In this document: one piece after another, positions 13,704-25,086 of the stretch | Position numbering within the stretch: position 1 is the stretch's first letter | Layout of the letters: every line of letters begins with the position of its first letter | Source: Enoplolaimus lenunculus | Taxonomy: Eukaryota; Nematoda; Enoplea; Enoplida; Thoracostomopsidae | Length of the DNA stretch: 64,000 nucleotides | Direction of reading: 5' to 3' | Assembly (NCBI GenBank): GCA_030248215.1 | Contig: JASANG010003765.1 | Coordinates: 186,001-250,000, forward strand | Translations under genes and position numbers: made by a program | Notes under the pieces: generated by a model | What the model saw: only the letters and a program-made list of their open reading frames with translations | The model's database searches: none | Told to the model about the DNA's origin: nothing

Positions 13704-15078
13704 TTTACGGCTTATCATATTTTGCAAAATCCGTCTTCGTTACGGTTAATAGGCTGAACTGAACTGTTCTGTGGCCATTTTGAAAACTTTTTCGAGGGCA
13801 GCAGCCACCCAAATTTTCAAATCCAAAACACAGTGCTTGGATTCAATGCTAAGATTACGTTAGGGTTCTCGCACGCGAGGCATCTTCCACTATTAAATAT
13901 GGCGCGCAGTGCATGTGGCGCCGCATTGTTAGATCAGCTTTTGAACTCCCTTCCCAGCAGCAAGCCTACTTGCGTTAAAAGTCCATCCGTCAAAACACAA
14001 ACTGGCTTTCCGGCCAGAGGCTAACGAACAAACAACCACATTAACCCTGGTGCAACATTGACATAATAACAAGGGAATTATGTAACTAATGTTGTTGTGG
14101 AAATTAAATTATGCATGAAACCACCCCAAACAAAACTAAAATTGCCATATAGGCCTCAATACAGCGAGCACATATATAAGTCTAATGCAACACCAGAAAC
14201 AGACTTATATACGAAACCGTCACGCTATAGTGAAATAAGATCTTGAGCATTGATAACTAAACAATACACAATACTTGAACCAGTTGTAGGATGTGTGTCT
14301 TTCCACTTGCCAGATAATCCAGTGCCCGCGGATGCACCACCAAACCTCTCAGTTTCGGGTCCCGACACTTGGGAGGTCTCATCTTAAGCAAATTAATTTT
14401 TTTTCGCGGATGGGAAGAGCAAATGAACCATTTTATTCGGGCATCATCGGACCTGATTGAGGACACGACCATCTCAATGCGGGTCCTGCGGCTTATATAT
14501 CCGAACGCGACGACCGGATGCCTGACTTCAGTATCCGGTATAAACCTATCGGATACGGGGATATTTAGGGTTGTGGTTTCGAATATTACAAAACAACTTT
14601 TTAAACGAAGATATAATAAACATTTTGCAGCGATTGCATTTGTTGGCAAATCCAGACGCTTGAGTTTTTCACACTGAAGTGAAACATCCAAGCTAACAGC
14701 TAATTTTAACTCGATAAACAGCTACATTTGCTTGAATTAAGCAGTTGGAATAGCGTGCTATATAACGTTAGCATCAGGTTCCTGTAAAAATTTACTATGT
14801 GACTCCGGTATCCTTTAAATAAATATCCGTTCACAACGCAGCCACAGACGTGAGAACGAGTTTTAGGTCTTTTTGGTTATCCCCCAGCCGGCGTTTGCCA
14901 AAAAGTGGTTGGATTTTGAAAATTTTTGTATACTTGAGGTTCTCAAGACCTCGTCTGATCATTCCACGCCCAAATTAGAATTTTTGAAAAATTCGATTTT
15001 TTAACATACCAAAGTTCCCCCTTGGAACCCAAAAGAATTGTTCATTAAAAATTTAGACCAAATATGTACCGTTGTACA
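13704..15078. other. Intergenic with one long unassigned open frame
   Basis: The minus strand is open for 144 codons at 14,257-14,691, and the plus strand is also open across 14,369-14,677. The local base composition is less AT-rich than the surroundings. I recognise no domain, see no flanking exon chain, and cannot tell an exon from a chance open stretch in a repeat. Confidence 0.3.
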
Positions 15079-15280
15079 CAACTTGCGTTGCGGAACTGAG
15101 CTGAATGGTGTCAACTTTTCCACAATCAGACGTCCGGCTAACGAGTTATGTTCAAAGAACTGATTTTGCGCAGTTGCAACGTTTTGGGACGGCGTCAAAT
15201 CAGTTTTTTGACCATAACTGGTTAATCGGACGTCTGATTGTGGAAAATTTGGCACCACTCAGCTCAGCTCCGCAAGTTGC
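15079..15280. repeat. Imperfect inverted repeat, arms about 85-90 bp
   Basis: The left arm (about 15,079-15,168) and right arm (15,196-15,280) are reverse complements with scattered mismatches; the shared core is TCCACAATCAGACGTCCG. The arms are close together, so this is a small foldback element or an old MITE. A weaker relative with GTGTTAAATTTT/AAAATTTAACACC arms lies at about 63,390-63,540. Confidence 0.75.
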
Positions 15281-16315
15281 GTAGAGATATATGATTTGTC
15301 TAACTAAAGCTAGCGCAGCAGCTAACTCAAAATCAGAGAGTACAATCAAAGTTTTGGTTTTGGACCGATCTGGAAATGAATCTGATCTTTGGTATGCACC
15401 ATGAGTGCTGAGTCAAGAGTCCCAGGCACCCTTTCGAGTGTATGTCTGAACACAGCGCACACGGATTCCCAAACTCGATTTGCCCATAGTTCAAGCCGCT
15501 CACATCGAAATTTTGCTTCCCGGTTGACTATTTTTTAATCTTAAATATTTATCCTTTTTGGACGTCAAACACATTTATTTGTATAATTTTTCAGTTATAC
15601 TGTACCAGATAAGAGTGTAGAGCGCTCATTCCATCGAAATCCAGCGAATATATATACAGCCAAATTTACAATTGACTTTAGACAGCAACGCTGATTTGTC
15701 AGTGTGGGGATTTTGGCACTAATCAACTCCGATTGCTCAGATTCGCAAGACGAACAAAGAAAACCATTCCAGTACTTCTGGGCTCACTTTCAGGAAAAGC
15801 TCACACATTTGGTTCGCCACCGCTAGTTCGATCAAATAAGACCACTTTAAATGAAGGCACGCAAAAATCTATATATATACGTACAAACAGCGCTATATCT
15901 AGGAGAATAACCAGAACCGCATTTCAGGGATGGTATATTATTCCAGTAGGTTGTTCTAATGCCTGAAAAGTGACTTTTTCAGCCTCTAAATTTCCCGGCT
16001 GGATATGTCCCGCTATCTCTTTTTGTGTAAACTTCACTGATTTTTTTATTTCTGTGAATCGCAAATGAATTGCTTCACAAGTTTATATATGCTGTTTGTT
16101 ATATGGACAACACTGTTATCATATTATGGATCAAAAACCTTAATATATTTTTTGCTGCTAACGTTTCGTTTGGGTTTGACATAATAAAACGAAATAATAA
16201 TGTTTGTCTATTTGTGCTATAATGCTTACATACGTGTGTCAAGAAACCAAAATATCAAACACCTGTTCTGTCAAACGTCCAGGTTAAGCATATAATTATC
16301 AACATTTATTAAATT
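15281..16315. other. Intergenic, no supported gene
   Basis: Only short open frames and AT-rich sequence; I see no joined exons and no element with both ends. Confidence 0.4.
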
Positions 16316-16475
16316 TGTCAATGTATACAACAGGGTCGTAACGAGAGTATAAGCAAAACGTATTCCTAATCCTAAGCCTAAACCTAAATCTCAGCCAAAA
16401 TTGTTTAAAGTCTAAGCTCACTCTTTTGCAGTTTCGCAGAACAACGGTTCGCCCTTGATGATCATCACATGGGCC
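16316..16475. mobile_element. GGCC-ended MITE family, copy 1
   Basis: Flanked by a perfect 8-bp duplication ATTAAATT (16,308-16,315 and 16,476-16,483). The right end reads CACATGGGCC, matching in reverse the GGCCCATGT start of the other copies. Inside is CCTAATCCTAAGCCTAAACC, the telomere-like run shared by the family. The left end has drifted. Confidence 0.75.
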
Positions 16476-16483
16476 ATTAAATT

Positions 16484-18982
16484 GAAGACAAATGCCGAGT
16501 CTTTAAGCTTTGAAATCTACTTGCAAACTGTTTTTCAAATAACCATGAATCATAGTAAAACACACTTTGTGAACTATCATTTGTCTTCTGTACTGTCAAA
16601 TACGATATATATGATACTTGTTATACCTATGAAAATGCCTGCACCAATATGTGTCTTAAAATTGATAAATTATAAGACCATACAAGGTTGAAACCGAAGG
16701 TGAATAAACTCGGAGCTGGGACTGGAGGTCGAGAGGTTTCGCTGGAGCCAGAATGGGGAGCCGGAGGTAAAACAAAATTTGATAATAAACACAATGTTGA
16801 ATTTGCTAATTTTCACAATATCTGCCAAGTAAAGCTGCACACTACCCGTGGTTACCCGCGGATAGCCGCGAAACGCCGGTATACGTAAAAAAAGTTTTGA
16901 CGCGGGACCACCGGCTGGTAAAAAATGTCAAAGCGCGGGTAAAAAATTGTGATTCTTCCGCCTAAAGTTCGAAAAACGGCAAACAACTGGGGGGTCCAGA
17001 TTCCGTTCCTCAGCCAAATCTTAATACCTTATCGTAAGTAAGGGTAATGTTTCGTAATTGGCGTTAAAGCCATTCATAATACTATTTCTGCTTTAAAGGT
17101 ATATTATGTTTAGGGCAGTGAAAAATAAACGAGCCTATAAAAGCATAGCTTTGTTCATAAAATTATGTATAACGGATAAACAGGGCCTTAAATTCGTATT
17201 ATTATGTGATAACTGTTGTAGCTTTGCTTAAGATGCTATACAAGTAATAGTTTATGAACAATATAGCGCTTGTGTACTAGTTCGGTTCCCTCCGTTACCG
17301 TTACTACAATGAAAAAAATTCAATCACTCTTTCATTTTAACTTGAAATTAAATGAATATAACAAAGCAAAATTGACAAACTTTACACCGAATGATAGTGA
17401 AGTTAAACAAGTAACTAAATCATGGATTTAAAATTACACTTAAAATCTGTGGAATATATGCATAACAATACAAAATTGGTTTAATAAATACACCTATGAT
17501 CGGGGTTCGTTCGCGGTCAGCAAATGAATTAATCCTTACTCAACTAGTGGAACCACAACAGACAAACTGAATATTACTGCGCCAACAATCAAATTCCAGT
17601 ATTATGTAACCTAAGCCATTCCCATTTGTGCAAACAATCTGTGTAATGAATTCTTTAATGCCGCATTTTTTGCAACTGATTAAAACTTAAATAAAGCTCA
17701 AAAAACAATCATTCATCAATTCTTCTCATGAAAAACGAGGCTCAACAACAAAAACAATATAACTGTGATGAATATTATTATTCTGCAGATGACATAGGTA
17801 CCATAATACTGATATATATGCCTAATAGATATACCTGCCGAAAACAGGATAGCTACGATCGTAACCTTTCGCGCTAATAAAAATACCTCATGCTTTGCAT
17901 TTCAAAACTGACAATCAGAGGCGTAAGTGTCCATTTTCCCGTCACCAAGATTTCGCGGGAATATATCCTACCTGCCCACCTAGTATACACCCTTGTTGAC
18001 AATGGTAATCGGCTTATCGGATCTAAACAAACATTTTTTTGCTTCATACGTTGACGTCAATAGATATTACTAAGCTTAACAGCAACCTCCGCTACTGATA
18101 TGCCCTCAAGCGAACTAAAAACCCCAACAAACCAATACGAATACCATATGACTGGATTGGTTCGCAAGTATAAACCTATTATTGTGCCTCAAAAACGCAC
18201 TCAATACTTAGATGTACAACGTGGCTTTGAAGCTAGATGCTGCAGTGCAGCAGCTGTCACAGTTAATTTTAAGAATTTACTGGTTTTATTTCTGACGGAC
18301 ACGTCATCAGTTTTTGATAACACAACAGTGAAATAAAAGGACATTTGAAAGCACTATTTGTAAACCCGACCACCGAAGCTAATGTTTTAGACAATGGCGG
18401 ATTTAGAGGAGATTGAGAGGGATGTATCATCCTACCACCGACCGTGCCGTTCTGAAAATTTTGCCGAAGAAGGATTTTGGGATCTTAAAAACTCGAATTT
18501 TTAATCAAATTTGATGTAAACTGATCTGGTGAAGTTATGAGAAACTCAAATAAGCAAAAAGTTTCGAAATTCGACCAGATTTGGACAAATGGCGGCTGTG
18601 GAAGAATAACGGAAAAGACCCGAAAAATTTGCTAAAACCTCGCTTTAAAAGTGCAAAAATCCAGAACACCATATGTCCATCCTGCGCTGCTGGAAAATCC
18701 TGTATCCGGCTTCAGACAGCCCGTAGGCGTGTATCCAACACCATTGTCGGCTATATGTTGGTAAAATGGTCATACCACCGACGTGGTACTTAAACAGCAC
18801 TGCTGAACGGCTATACAACTGAGTAATAATTCAATCTTACCTCAAAATATAAAGCACTTGAATACATAAATGTCTGATATATTTTAAACACTTCAATGGT
18901 TGTTTAGTACCCTCTATATATTAGCTAAGACTTGAATGCCAAAGCCCACACAGCAGCTGCTTTAAGGCAAATAAAAATATAC
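16484..18982. other. Intergenic, no supported gene
   Basis: No exon chain seen. ACAATGGCGGATTTAGAGG near 18,392 resembles a hAT-MITE end (compare 11,122), but no partner end was found. A 78-codon frame at 18,100-18,336 has no recognisable domain. Confidence 0.4.
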
Positions 18983-19154
18983 GGGCCTATAGCCAAGGGG
19001 GGCCAGCCAGGTGGTTAAGTCCCCCTCCCCTTGGCAAAATTTTGACCCCCTAGAAATTTCTCAATTTTGATTGTAAGTCGTTGAACACCCTTGGATGCGT
19101 CTCCTTAAAAGTTTTTGCCCCACCCCCAGCAAGGTGAGCTGGCTACGAGCCTGC
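18983..19154. mobile_element. MITE with 8-bp duplication, 172 bp
   Basis: A perfect 8-bp duplication AAATATAC (18,975-18,982 and 19,155-19,162) brackets a GC-rich segment with imperfect inverted ends (GGGCCTATAGCC and GGCTACGAGCCTGC). Similar GTAGCCAGCTCA strings recur at about 43,815 and 43,940, so it belongs to a dispersed family. Confidence 0.75.
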
Positions 19155-19571
19155 AAATATACAGTTGAAGTCAAAAAGATTTCATACAATGGCTCTGAAA
19201 ACTATAAATAATTATTAGTGACTAACTAGGTTGTAGAATGCATCGCTAAAACTGTATTGTTTGAAAATAATAATAATAATAATAATTTATTTGTTGCTGT
19301 TACTTCACCTAATTAGAGAATTTGCGGTTCACGCTTCGCGATTGTTAGGCGAATCGAATATATATTGGCCAACATTTCTAACACTTTATATATCCAGCTG
19401 AAAAGACATATTATCTGAATAGTCCTTCTCAGTTGTACTAAGGCATTTGGCCAGCTCAACATGCTAGTGTGCTAAAAAATTTCTCAGGACCGACAGGCGT
19501 AATGGATTCGGTGGATATAACCACGAAATCTTATTAATCTTGTCTCTAAGGCATTGTTCCATGGTACTAAT
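19155..19571. other. Intergenic, no supported gene
   Basis: AT-rich; contains an (AAT)n microsatellite at about 19,268-19,287. Nothing else recognised. Confidence 0.4.
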
Positions 19572-20599
19572 CAGGGTGCGAACGGATACCAAAAAATGCC
19601 GAAGCCGAAAAATTTAATATCCAGGCGGAGCCGTATTCATATAATACTCCTTGCGTGGCCTAAGGTATCGAAAGTGTTTAAGTGCCAAAGTTTAACATAA
19701 CATGTCACGACGATAACACTTTAACAACGACCTTATTCCACTATTCTATGGTTTTGTAGCGTAGCATTCAGTTACAATATTTGTTTGGCCCATGTTACTT
19801 TAAGGGCATCCAGTTGTCTCTAGATACTATGAAAAGAAGTGGCTTACGATTAAGGCTGTTATTTTCGCCTGGGCTTACTGTAGTGACTCAAATAAGAGGG
19901 CGTAATAAGAGGGTGTCCCCATTGTGAGTGTCATCATAGGAGTCCGTCTACCTAATCAGAGTCCGTAAGCGCATAGAGTCCCTAAACAATAATTAGAGTC
20001 CATAAATGTCAATTATCCCTAATTGTAGTGCATAAATGACTCCAAAACCAAATAAACATGAGTTCGAAACTAAAGTATACTTAAGCATTGAAAAACTACA
20101 TTCCTAAGTATAACCTAGCTTATCGCTCAAACTTTTGATGCATGAAAAACAAACGTTGATTGCAACGGATATTTGCAATACCGGATATGTCAGTAACGAA
20201 GGCTGGCGGAGGTCGGGTTAAAAAATAACATTCCGTAACCAAATAACAGCGGGTTCCCTCTGGAGAGGCCACATACGTATCAGTCTCCCCCCTCTTATTC
20301 GAATCACTACAGTATACTTAGTTTAGCATTATTTTTAAGCTGAAGTTTACGCTTACGCTTAGGAATAGGAATACACTGAAATACTGTTACGCCACACAGG
20401 CGCATACAAACGTTTAGAACACATGTATGACAGAAAAAATATGTAAAAGTAAGACAATCAGTTCCATGGCAGTTCGCACAAATACAAATGACGGTTTCAA
20501 TTTTTTGAAGCTTTCAAAAAACAGCCGCCAAGTTTTAAAATGCTGGAATCGGAGCCGGGTATCGATTTTTTCCAGAGGCGGGTATCCGGTCGCACCCTG
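19572..20599. mobile_element. hAT-type non-autonomous element, 1028 bp
   Basis: Starts CAGGGTGCGAACGGATACC and ends GGTATCCGGTCGCACCCTG, inverted copies with small differences. A perfect 8-bp target-site duplication GTACTAAT (19,564-19,571 and 20,600-20,607) flanks it. CAGGG termini with 8-bp duplications are the hAT signature. It holds a second, younger element (19,878-20,312). No transposase frame. Confidence 0.92.
19878..20312. mobile_element. TA-flanked mariner-like MITE nested in a hAT element
   Basis: Inverted ends CTGTAGTGACTCAAATAAGA and TTATTCGAATCACTACAG, flanked on both sides by TA, as in Tc1/mariner-type insertions. It lies wholly inside the hAT-type element 19,572-20,599, so it came later. 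A second copy is at 27,067-27,222. Confidence 0.85.
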
Positions 20600-20607
20600 G
20601 TACTAAT

Positions 20608-21451
20608 ATGCGTAATATGCAGATAATTAATACCTTGGAAGTCACCAACAAACAAGCAATAGCTAACACACCGTTTTTGCATGTCGGCTGCACCCTAATT
20701 ATTAATGCTAAAGCCAACCAAATATATAGCGAAACCATCTGTACGGTGTCAAAACATTATTAACGTTAAACCTCAAAAATCCAGTAGCATAAATTAAATT
20801 AGAAACAAATCGAGGTTTGCGACTTCATCCCATTAATTAAATGCGGTCGGTAGCTGCTCCGAAAACTCTGTTTCAGTTACGCTTCTATGCCTCAAAATCA
20901 TTGAAAAACGAAAGGTAACAACATATTACCATCAAGGATTATTATTCTGTAACAACCAGCTAAACATCCCTGGGCCAATCCAATGTCACTTCGAGGTTGA
21001 GTGACGTAACAGTAGGATAAGCATATTCCTAAGCCTAAACCCAAGCCACAGGTACAAGAGTGCAATGTTTTATTTTGCTCCATTTCTGAACAAAGGGGAC
21101 GACTAAACTTGCCGACCTTCATCTCCGGCTAAGTTACTTTGCATTTCTGCTTGTAGTCTAATTAGCTAATGCAAAAGCGGTTTGACATGTACTGCCTATG
21201 AAGTGGCGTTCAATCACAGCGGACACAAAACTGGAAAAAAATCAAATTTTTCGACTACAAAATTACACTATTTACACTTGTGTTACACAATATGAAAACT
21301 CAAAGGGCACACGGCTAAATAACTCATGACGCCGTCAGGGTCGGTCACCAAGAAACAACGCTACGTGAAATCTAAGCCAACAAAGCCAAAATAATTTTAC
21401 AATACAGAAAAAACTGAAAATTTTTTATTTAACCACATTGATTGAACAAGA
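20608..21451. other. Intergenic, no supported gene
   Basis: At about 20,972-21,130 a GGGCCAATCCAATGTCAC start followed by ATTCCTAAGCCTAAACC resembles the GGCC-ended MITE family, but the far end and target duplication are not clear. No exon chain. Confidence 0.4.
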
Positions 21452-21720
21452 TAACCCCATCTCACATTGAGTTGCTATAGGCAACTCAGCGCAGTGTATA
21501 TACGTTAAATAATATATATCGCACCGTGTTGAACAATTGCAACACGTATACATAGTACTAAATCACCACAAGACGTGTGAGCCCCCTCGGGCTCGAGCGT
21601 CAAGCTCCTATAGCTGAGTGGCGATGGTATACGCCTCCCACTCCAGTCACTGGAGTTCGAATCCAAGCGTAAAAGTAGGTCTCAGGGAAAATAGAAAATA
21701 TTCGTGTGAGAAAGGGTTAA
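21452..21720 (+). mobile_element. tRNA-like short element with inverted ends, copy A
   Basis: The middle looks like the head of a tRNA-derived SINE: a perfect A box TAGCTGAGTGG (21,611-21,621) and a B box close to consensus, GTTCGAATCC (21,655-21,664), spaced as in tRNA genes. Unlike an ordinary SINE, the ends are inverted: TAACCCCATCTCACA at the left and TGTGAGAAAGGGTTAA at the right. A hairpin GAGTTG...CAACTC sits near the left end. A full copy on the minus strand lies at 53,495-53,785, a fragment at 53,389-53,468, and a short scrap near 26,741-26,765. Confidence 0.75.
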
Positions 21721-21738
21721 TATTCGGTACGTATACAG

Positions 21739-22026
21739 TAGGGTGACATACGGAACTGAATTGATCGAAATTTGATGTTTATGCCAAAATTACAACCTAA
21801 ACTAAAAATTTCCAGACCATCATACTATATTTTTAAACGGCGAGCCTTATGATGTGTATATTATTCGTATACGCCTTGGCAATCGAAAGATACCACAAAA
21901 CGTAAAAAAAAAACAAATCCTATTCCGATTATAACTGCAACCGAAATTAGAACCTTTTTGAATCGCAATCCTAACCTGTTTTGAATCGTGAACTGTAACC
22001 AGAATCAGATTTCAGGTTGCACCCTG
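21739..22026. mobile_element. Degenerate hAT-type MITE, 288 bp
   Basis: Starts TAGGGTGACATACGG and ends CAGGTTGCACCCTG, flanked by GTATACAG and GTACACAG, an 8-bp duplication with one mismatch. It sits immediately beside the tRNA-like element at 21,452-21,720. No coding capacity. Confidence 0.6.
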
Positions 22027-22594
22027 GTACACAGCAAAAGCTAAATTTTATTGACCAACCGCGGCAAACTATACCAATCGGCAAACAGGTTTGTTCCATC
22101 CGAACTATATTATGTCATTAACACTCAACCATTATCAGCTCAACTGACCTCATTTCAGTTGAACAAAGGCACCAAATAATAATAAATAAATAAATACCAA
22201 ATGAGACAGATAAATACGTGCCAAAAATTCCACAGTTTTAGAGCAATCGAAACGCACTTAAACCCAAAAATCAGCAATTTAATCTCCGATTGAATGAGCT
22301 TTTATCTGATATGAATGAAAGCAATAGCATCGAGCAAAGCGAAACGCCTTCAGTTTATTTTGATACCCGAGCGATCATAGACGTGCACAGAAAGGAAACA
22401 AACTAAAACCACTGAACTTTACGACATTTTAGCACGCTGCATAAATTTCGGCTATTGTATATTTCCTATACTACTTTCGAAATTTTCTGATTATTTAAAA
22501 ATAGGCTTAGACTTAGGCTTAGATTACGCTTGAAATTTAGTTCACGCTTGTAAGCGAAGTGTACCATACCAATTTTAGCTCAACACCCAAAACA

Positions 22595-23764
22595 GGTGTC
22601 GCATGAAAAAATGACGCCCAAAAATGACCCCTGGACACATTTTTATGAGGGGTCACATTTTTACAGTACTGCTGCATAAAAAAGAATGATCCCCATTAAA
22701 AAGAGAGCCCTGGTCATTTTTACACGGCCAATATAGATACAAAATATTGACCCCCATGAAAAAATGACCCCCGTTTCAATCCAGCCAAACGTTACAACAG
22801 GAATCACTTTGAGGTGTTTGCTAAAAAATGTGCTAACAATAAATTCCTAGGTAAATAATGTCATCGAGATATTGTCATCCAATACACTTGCAGATGCCTA
22901 ATGTGCACACAATAAAATCGAACAAAATAAACAGTTCTCATAGTTGTTTATGCTTGTTTAGGTTTTAAATCTTTAAGTTTGATTTTGGGACGCGGGCATT
23001 CCTTGGCACGCACTTGTTTTACCGTAAGATGCTGTTGAAAACTGTGACAGTTGTAGTCCCAAAGTTTGAACATTCTGCAACAGCTTTGATCTTTGCAATG
23101 AATTCATTGTGCGTAAGAGAATATTCGCCAGCGGAAAGTAATTGATTTTCACACAGGATTATTTTATCACAATATCGTGTAAAACCGATCAGGATCTCTT
23201 TAACGGGGGCATTTTTTCATGCAACTCTGTGTATAAATGGCCGGGTGTCTATTTTTTCATGCGACTCGGTGTTAAAATGACCGGAGGTTCTCTGTTCAAT
23301 GGGGGTCATTTTTTCACATGGCAGTAGTATAAAAATCAGACCCCCATGAAAATGTGCCTGGTGGTCGTTTTGAGTGGTCAGTCATTTTTGGTGGTGGTAG
23401 GGTCTTTTTTGGTGGTGGGGTCATTTTTGGTGGTGGGGTCACTTTTGGTGGTGGGGTCATTTTTCGTTGTGGGGTCATTTTTGATGGTGGAGTCATTTTT
23501 GGTGGTGGGGTCATTTTTGGTGGTGGGGTCATTTTTGGTGGTGGGGTCATTTTTCGTTGTGGGGTCATTTTTGATGGTGGAGTCATTTTTGGTGGTGGGG
23601 TCATTTTTGGTGGTAGGGTCATTTTTGGTGGTGGGGTCATTTTTGGTGGTGGGGTCATTTTTGGTGGTGGGGTCATTTTTCGTTGTGGGGTCATTTTTGG
23701 TGGTGGAGTCATTTTTGGTGGTGAGGTCATTTTTGGTGGTGGAGTCATTTTTTCATGCGACACC
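22595..23764. mobile_element. 1.17-kb element with perfect 21-bp inverted ends and a minisatellite core
   Basis: The first 21 bases (22,595-22,615, starting GGTGTCGCATGAAAAA) are the exact reverse complement of 23,744-23,764. The inside is made of variants of the same end motif (ATGAAAAAATGACCCC and its complement, at about 22,755, 23,200, 23,245 and 23,300), an 18-bp minisatellite, and no transposase. This is a non-autonomous DNA element with subterminal repeats; I could not identify its target-site duplication, so the superfamily is open. Confidence 0.8.
23391..23750 (+). repeat. 18-bp GT-rich minisatellite, about 20 copies
   Basis: Unit GGTGGTGGGGTCATTTTT with a few variants (for example TCGTTGTGGGGTC). 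It forms the right third of the element 22,595-23,764. The length is a multiple of three, so both strands give long repetitive open frames; these are artefacts of the repeat, not genes. The closely spaced G runs could form G-quadruplexes on the plus strand. Confidence 0.95.
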
Positions 23765-24988
23765 GGCACACTATCCACATCGCTAGATCTGTGCCTCCCA
23801 AACTATATCTTGAATAAAACTATAATATATAGACGGCGTTATATATTTTTGAACTGTACAAATCTGGTCGACAAATCACACAGGAGAAATGAACAAGCCG
23901 ACACTACTGCGCAATGGTAATCTGCCATGCTGGTTTGTTGTTAAAACGTCAAAACGTTCAGAATTTCTAATTAATTTAACCTTCTCGTTGGGATAATGTC
24001 AATATAACACAGATTAAAACAACTTGATTAATGTGTTTAACAAATTGAGTAAGTATTAACCTGACAGCTTAAACACAAAATTGTGCTTTGGTTATACGTT
24101 TAAGCTATTAAAGCAACTGCAGATATTAGTTTGAAAGAGTTTATTCATAAACATTCTACTTTAAGCAAATAGACACAGAACATTGTCTTATTTATTAAGA
24201 ACAATTCGTGAAAAATTTCCACATTAGCGTCGTTAGCACCAACTCATGACATAGGTATGTAATGAGTTCAAGCGTATATTGTAAAATTTTTCACATGTAT
24301 AATCCTTAAGTTCAGTGAAAGTTGGAAATTTAAAACTATTCTACAAATTTTCAAGAGAAATAATACACGCTGAAATAAAGGACATGGTATTAATGCTCAT
24401 TAAAATTAGTCCGAAAAGGAAGCCAACTTAGATTTAGGGAGCTAATAACCATATTCCTTCTTGTCACAGCCTCAGATACCTCCAACAAGTAAACTTCCGT
24501 TAACAGCTCGACCCCAATTACGCATATATTGCCATTATTTATTTACTCTCTTAATAAACAAAATATCCCCTTTACAAACGTTAAAACAAGTAAATCAGTT
24601 CTCGAATTTTAGTCAGTTTGTATGTCTTGCAAGTAAGAAATTTCTATCTTCCAAGTTCTTGAGGTTTTTTTCTTGAATAAAGAAAAAATTTTAAATTTAA
24701 AATAGTTACGAAACGAATGTATGGCGTTTTCCATCTATTAATGTCCTAAATTTAAAACTTTTCAATCTTGAAAATTTAAGAATGTAACAGTCTTGATATT
24801 TCAGTACAATATTTTGTGTTTATATTTCCGATTTCTTCAAGTTAGCTAGAGTACCTATAGTAAGATAAAGGCTCAATTTCTTTTAGCAAAGAATAAGCAG
24901 ATTATAGATACGCTCTCTACAGTATTCTGATTTTTCGATGCGGCTAGTCTGCATTAGCTTGAAAGACCAGCAGGCAGTCGGAACACCG
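23765..24988. other. Intergenic, no supported gene
   Basis: AT-rich, short open frames only; nothing recognised. Confidence 0.4.
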
Positions 24989-25086
24989 TATAGCTGGAGC
25001 ACGAAACAAAATGCCTTAAGAAATCATGAGCTTACACCTTATAGCTGGAGCACGGAACAAAATGCCTTACGAAACCATGAGCTTCG
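24989..25086. repeat. 51-bp tandem duplication
   Basis: Two adjacent copies beginning TATAGCTGGAGCACG (24,989 and 25,040) that differ at a few positions. Confidence 0.9.

Noticed and set aside
21600-21680. tRNA gene
   Set aside because: A and B boxes are present, but the acceptor and anticodon stems do not pair as in a working tRNA; it is the tRNA-like part of a repeat.
23314-23920. Long open frames (154-188 codons) of repeated GGVIFGG- or PPPKMTPP-type sequence on both strands
   Set aside because: They arise from an 18-bp minisatellite whose unit is a multiple of three; no gene-like composition or flanking exons.
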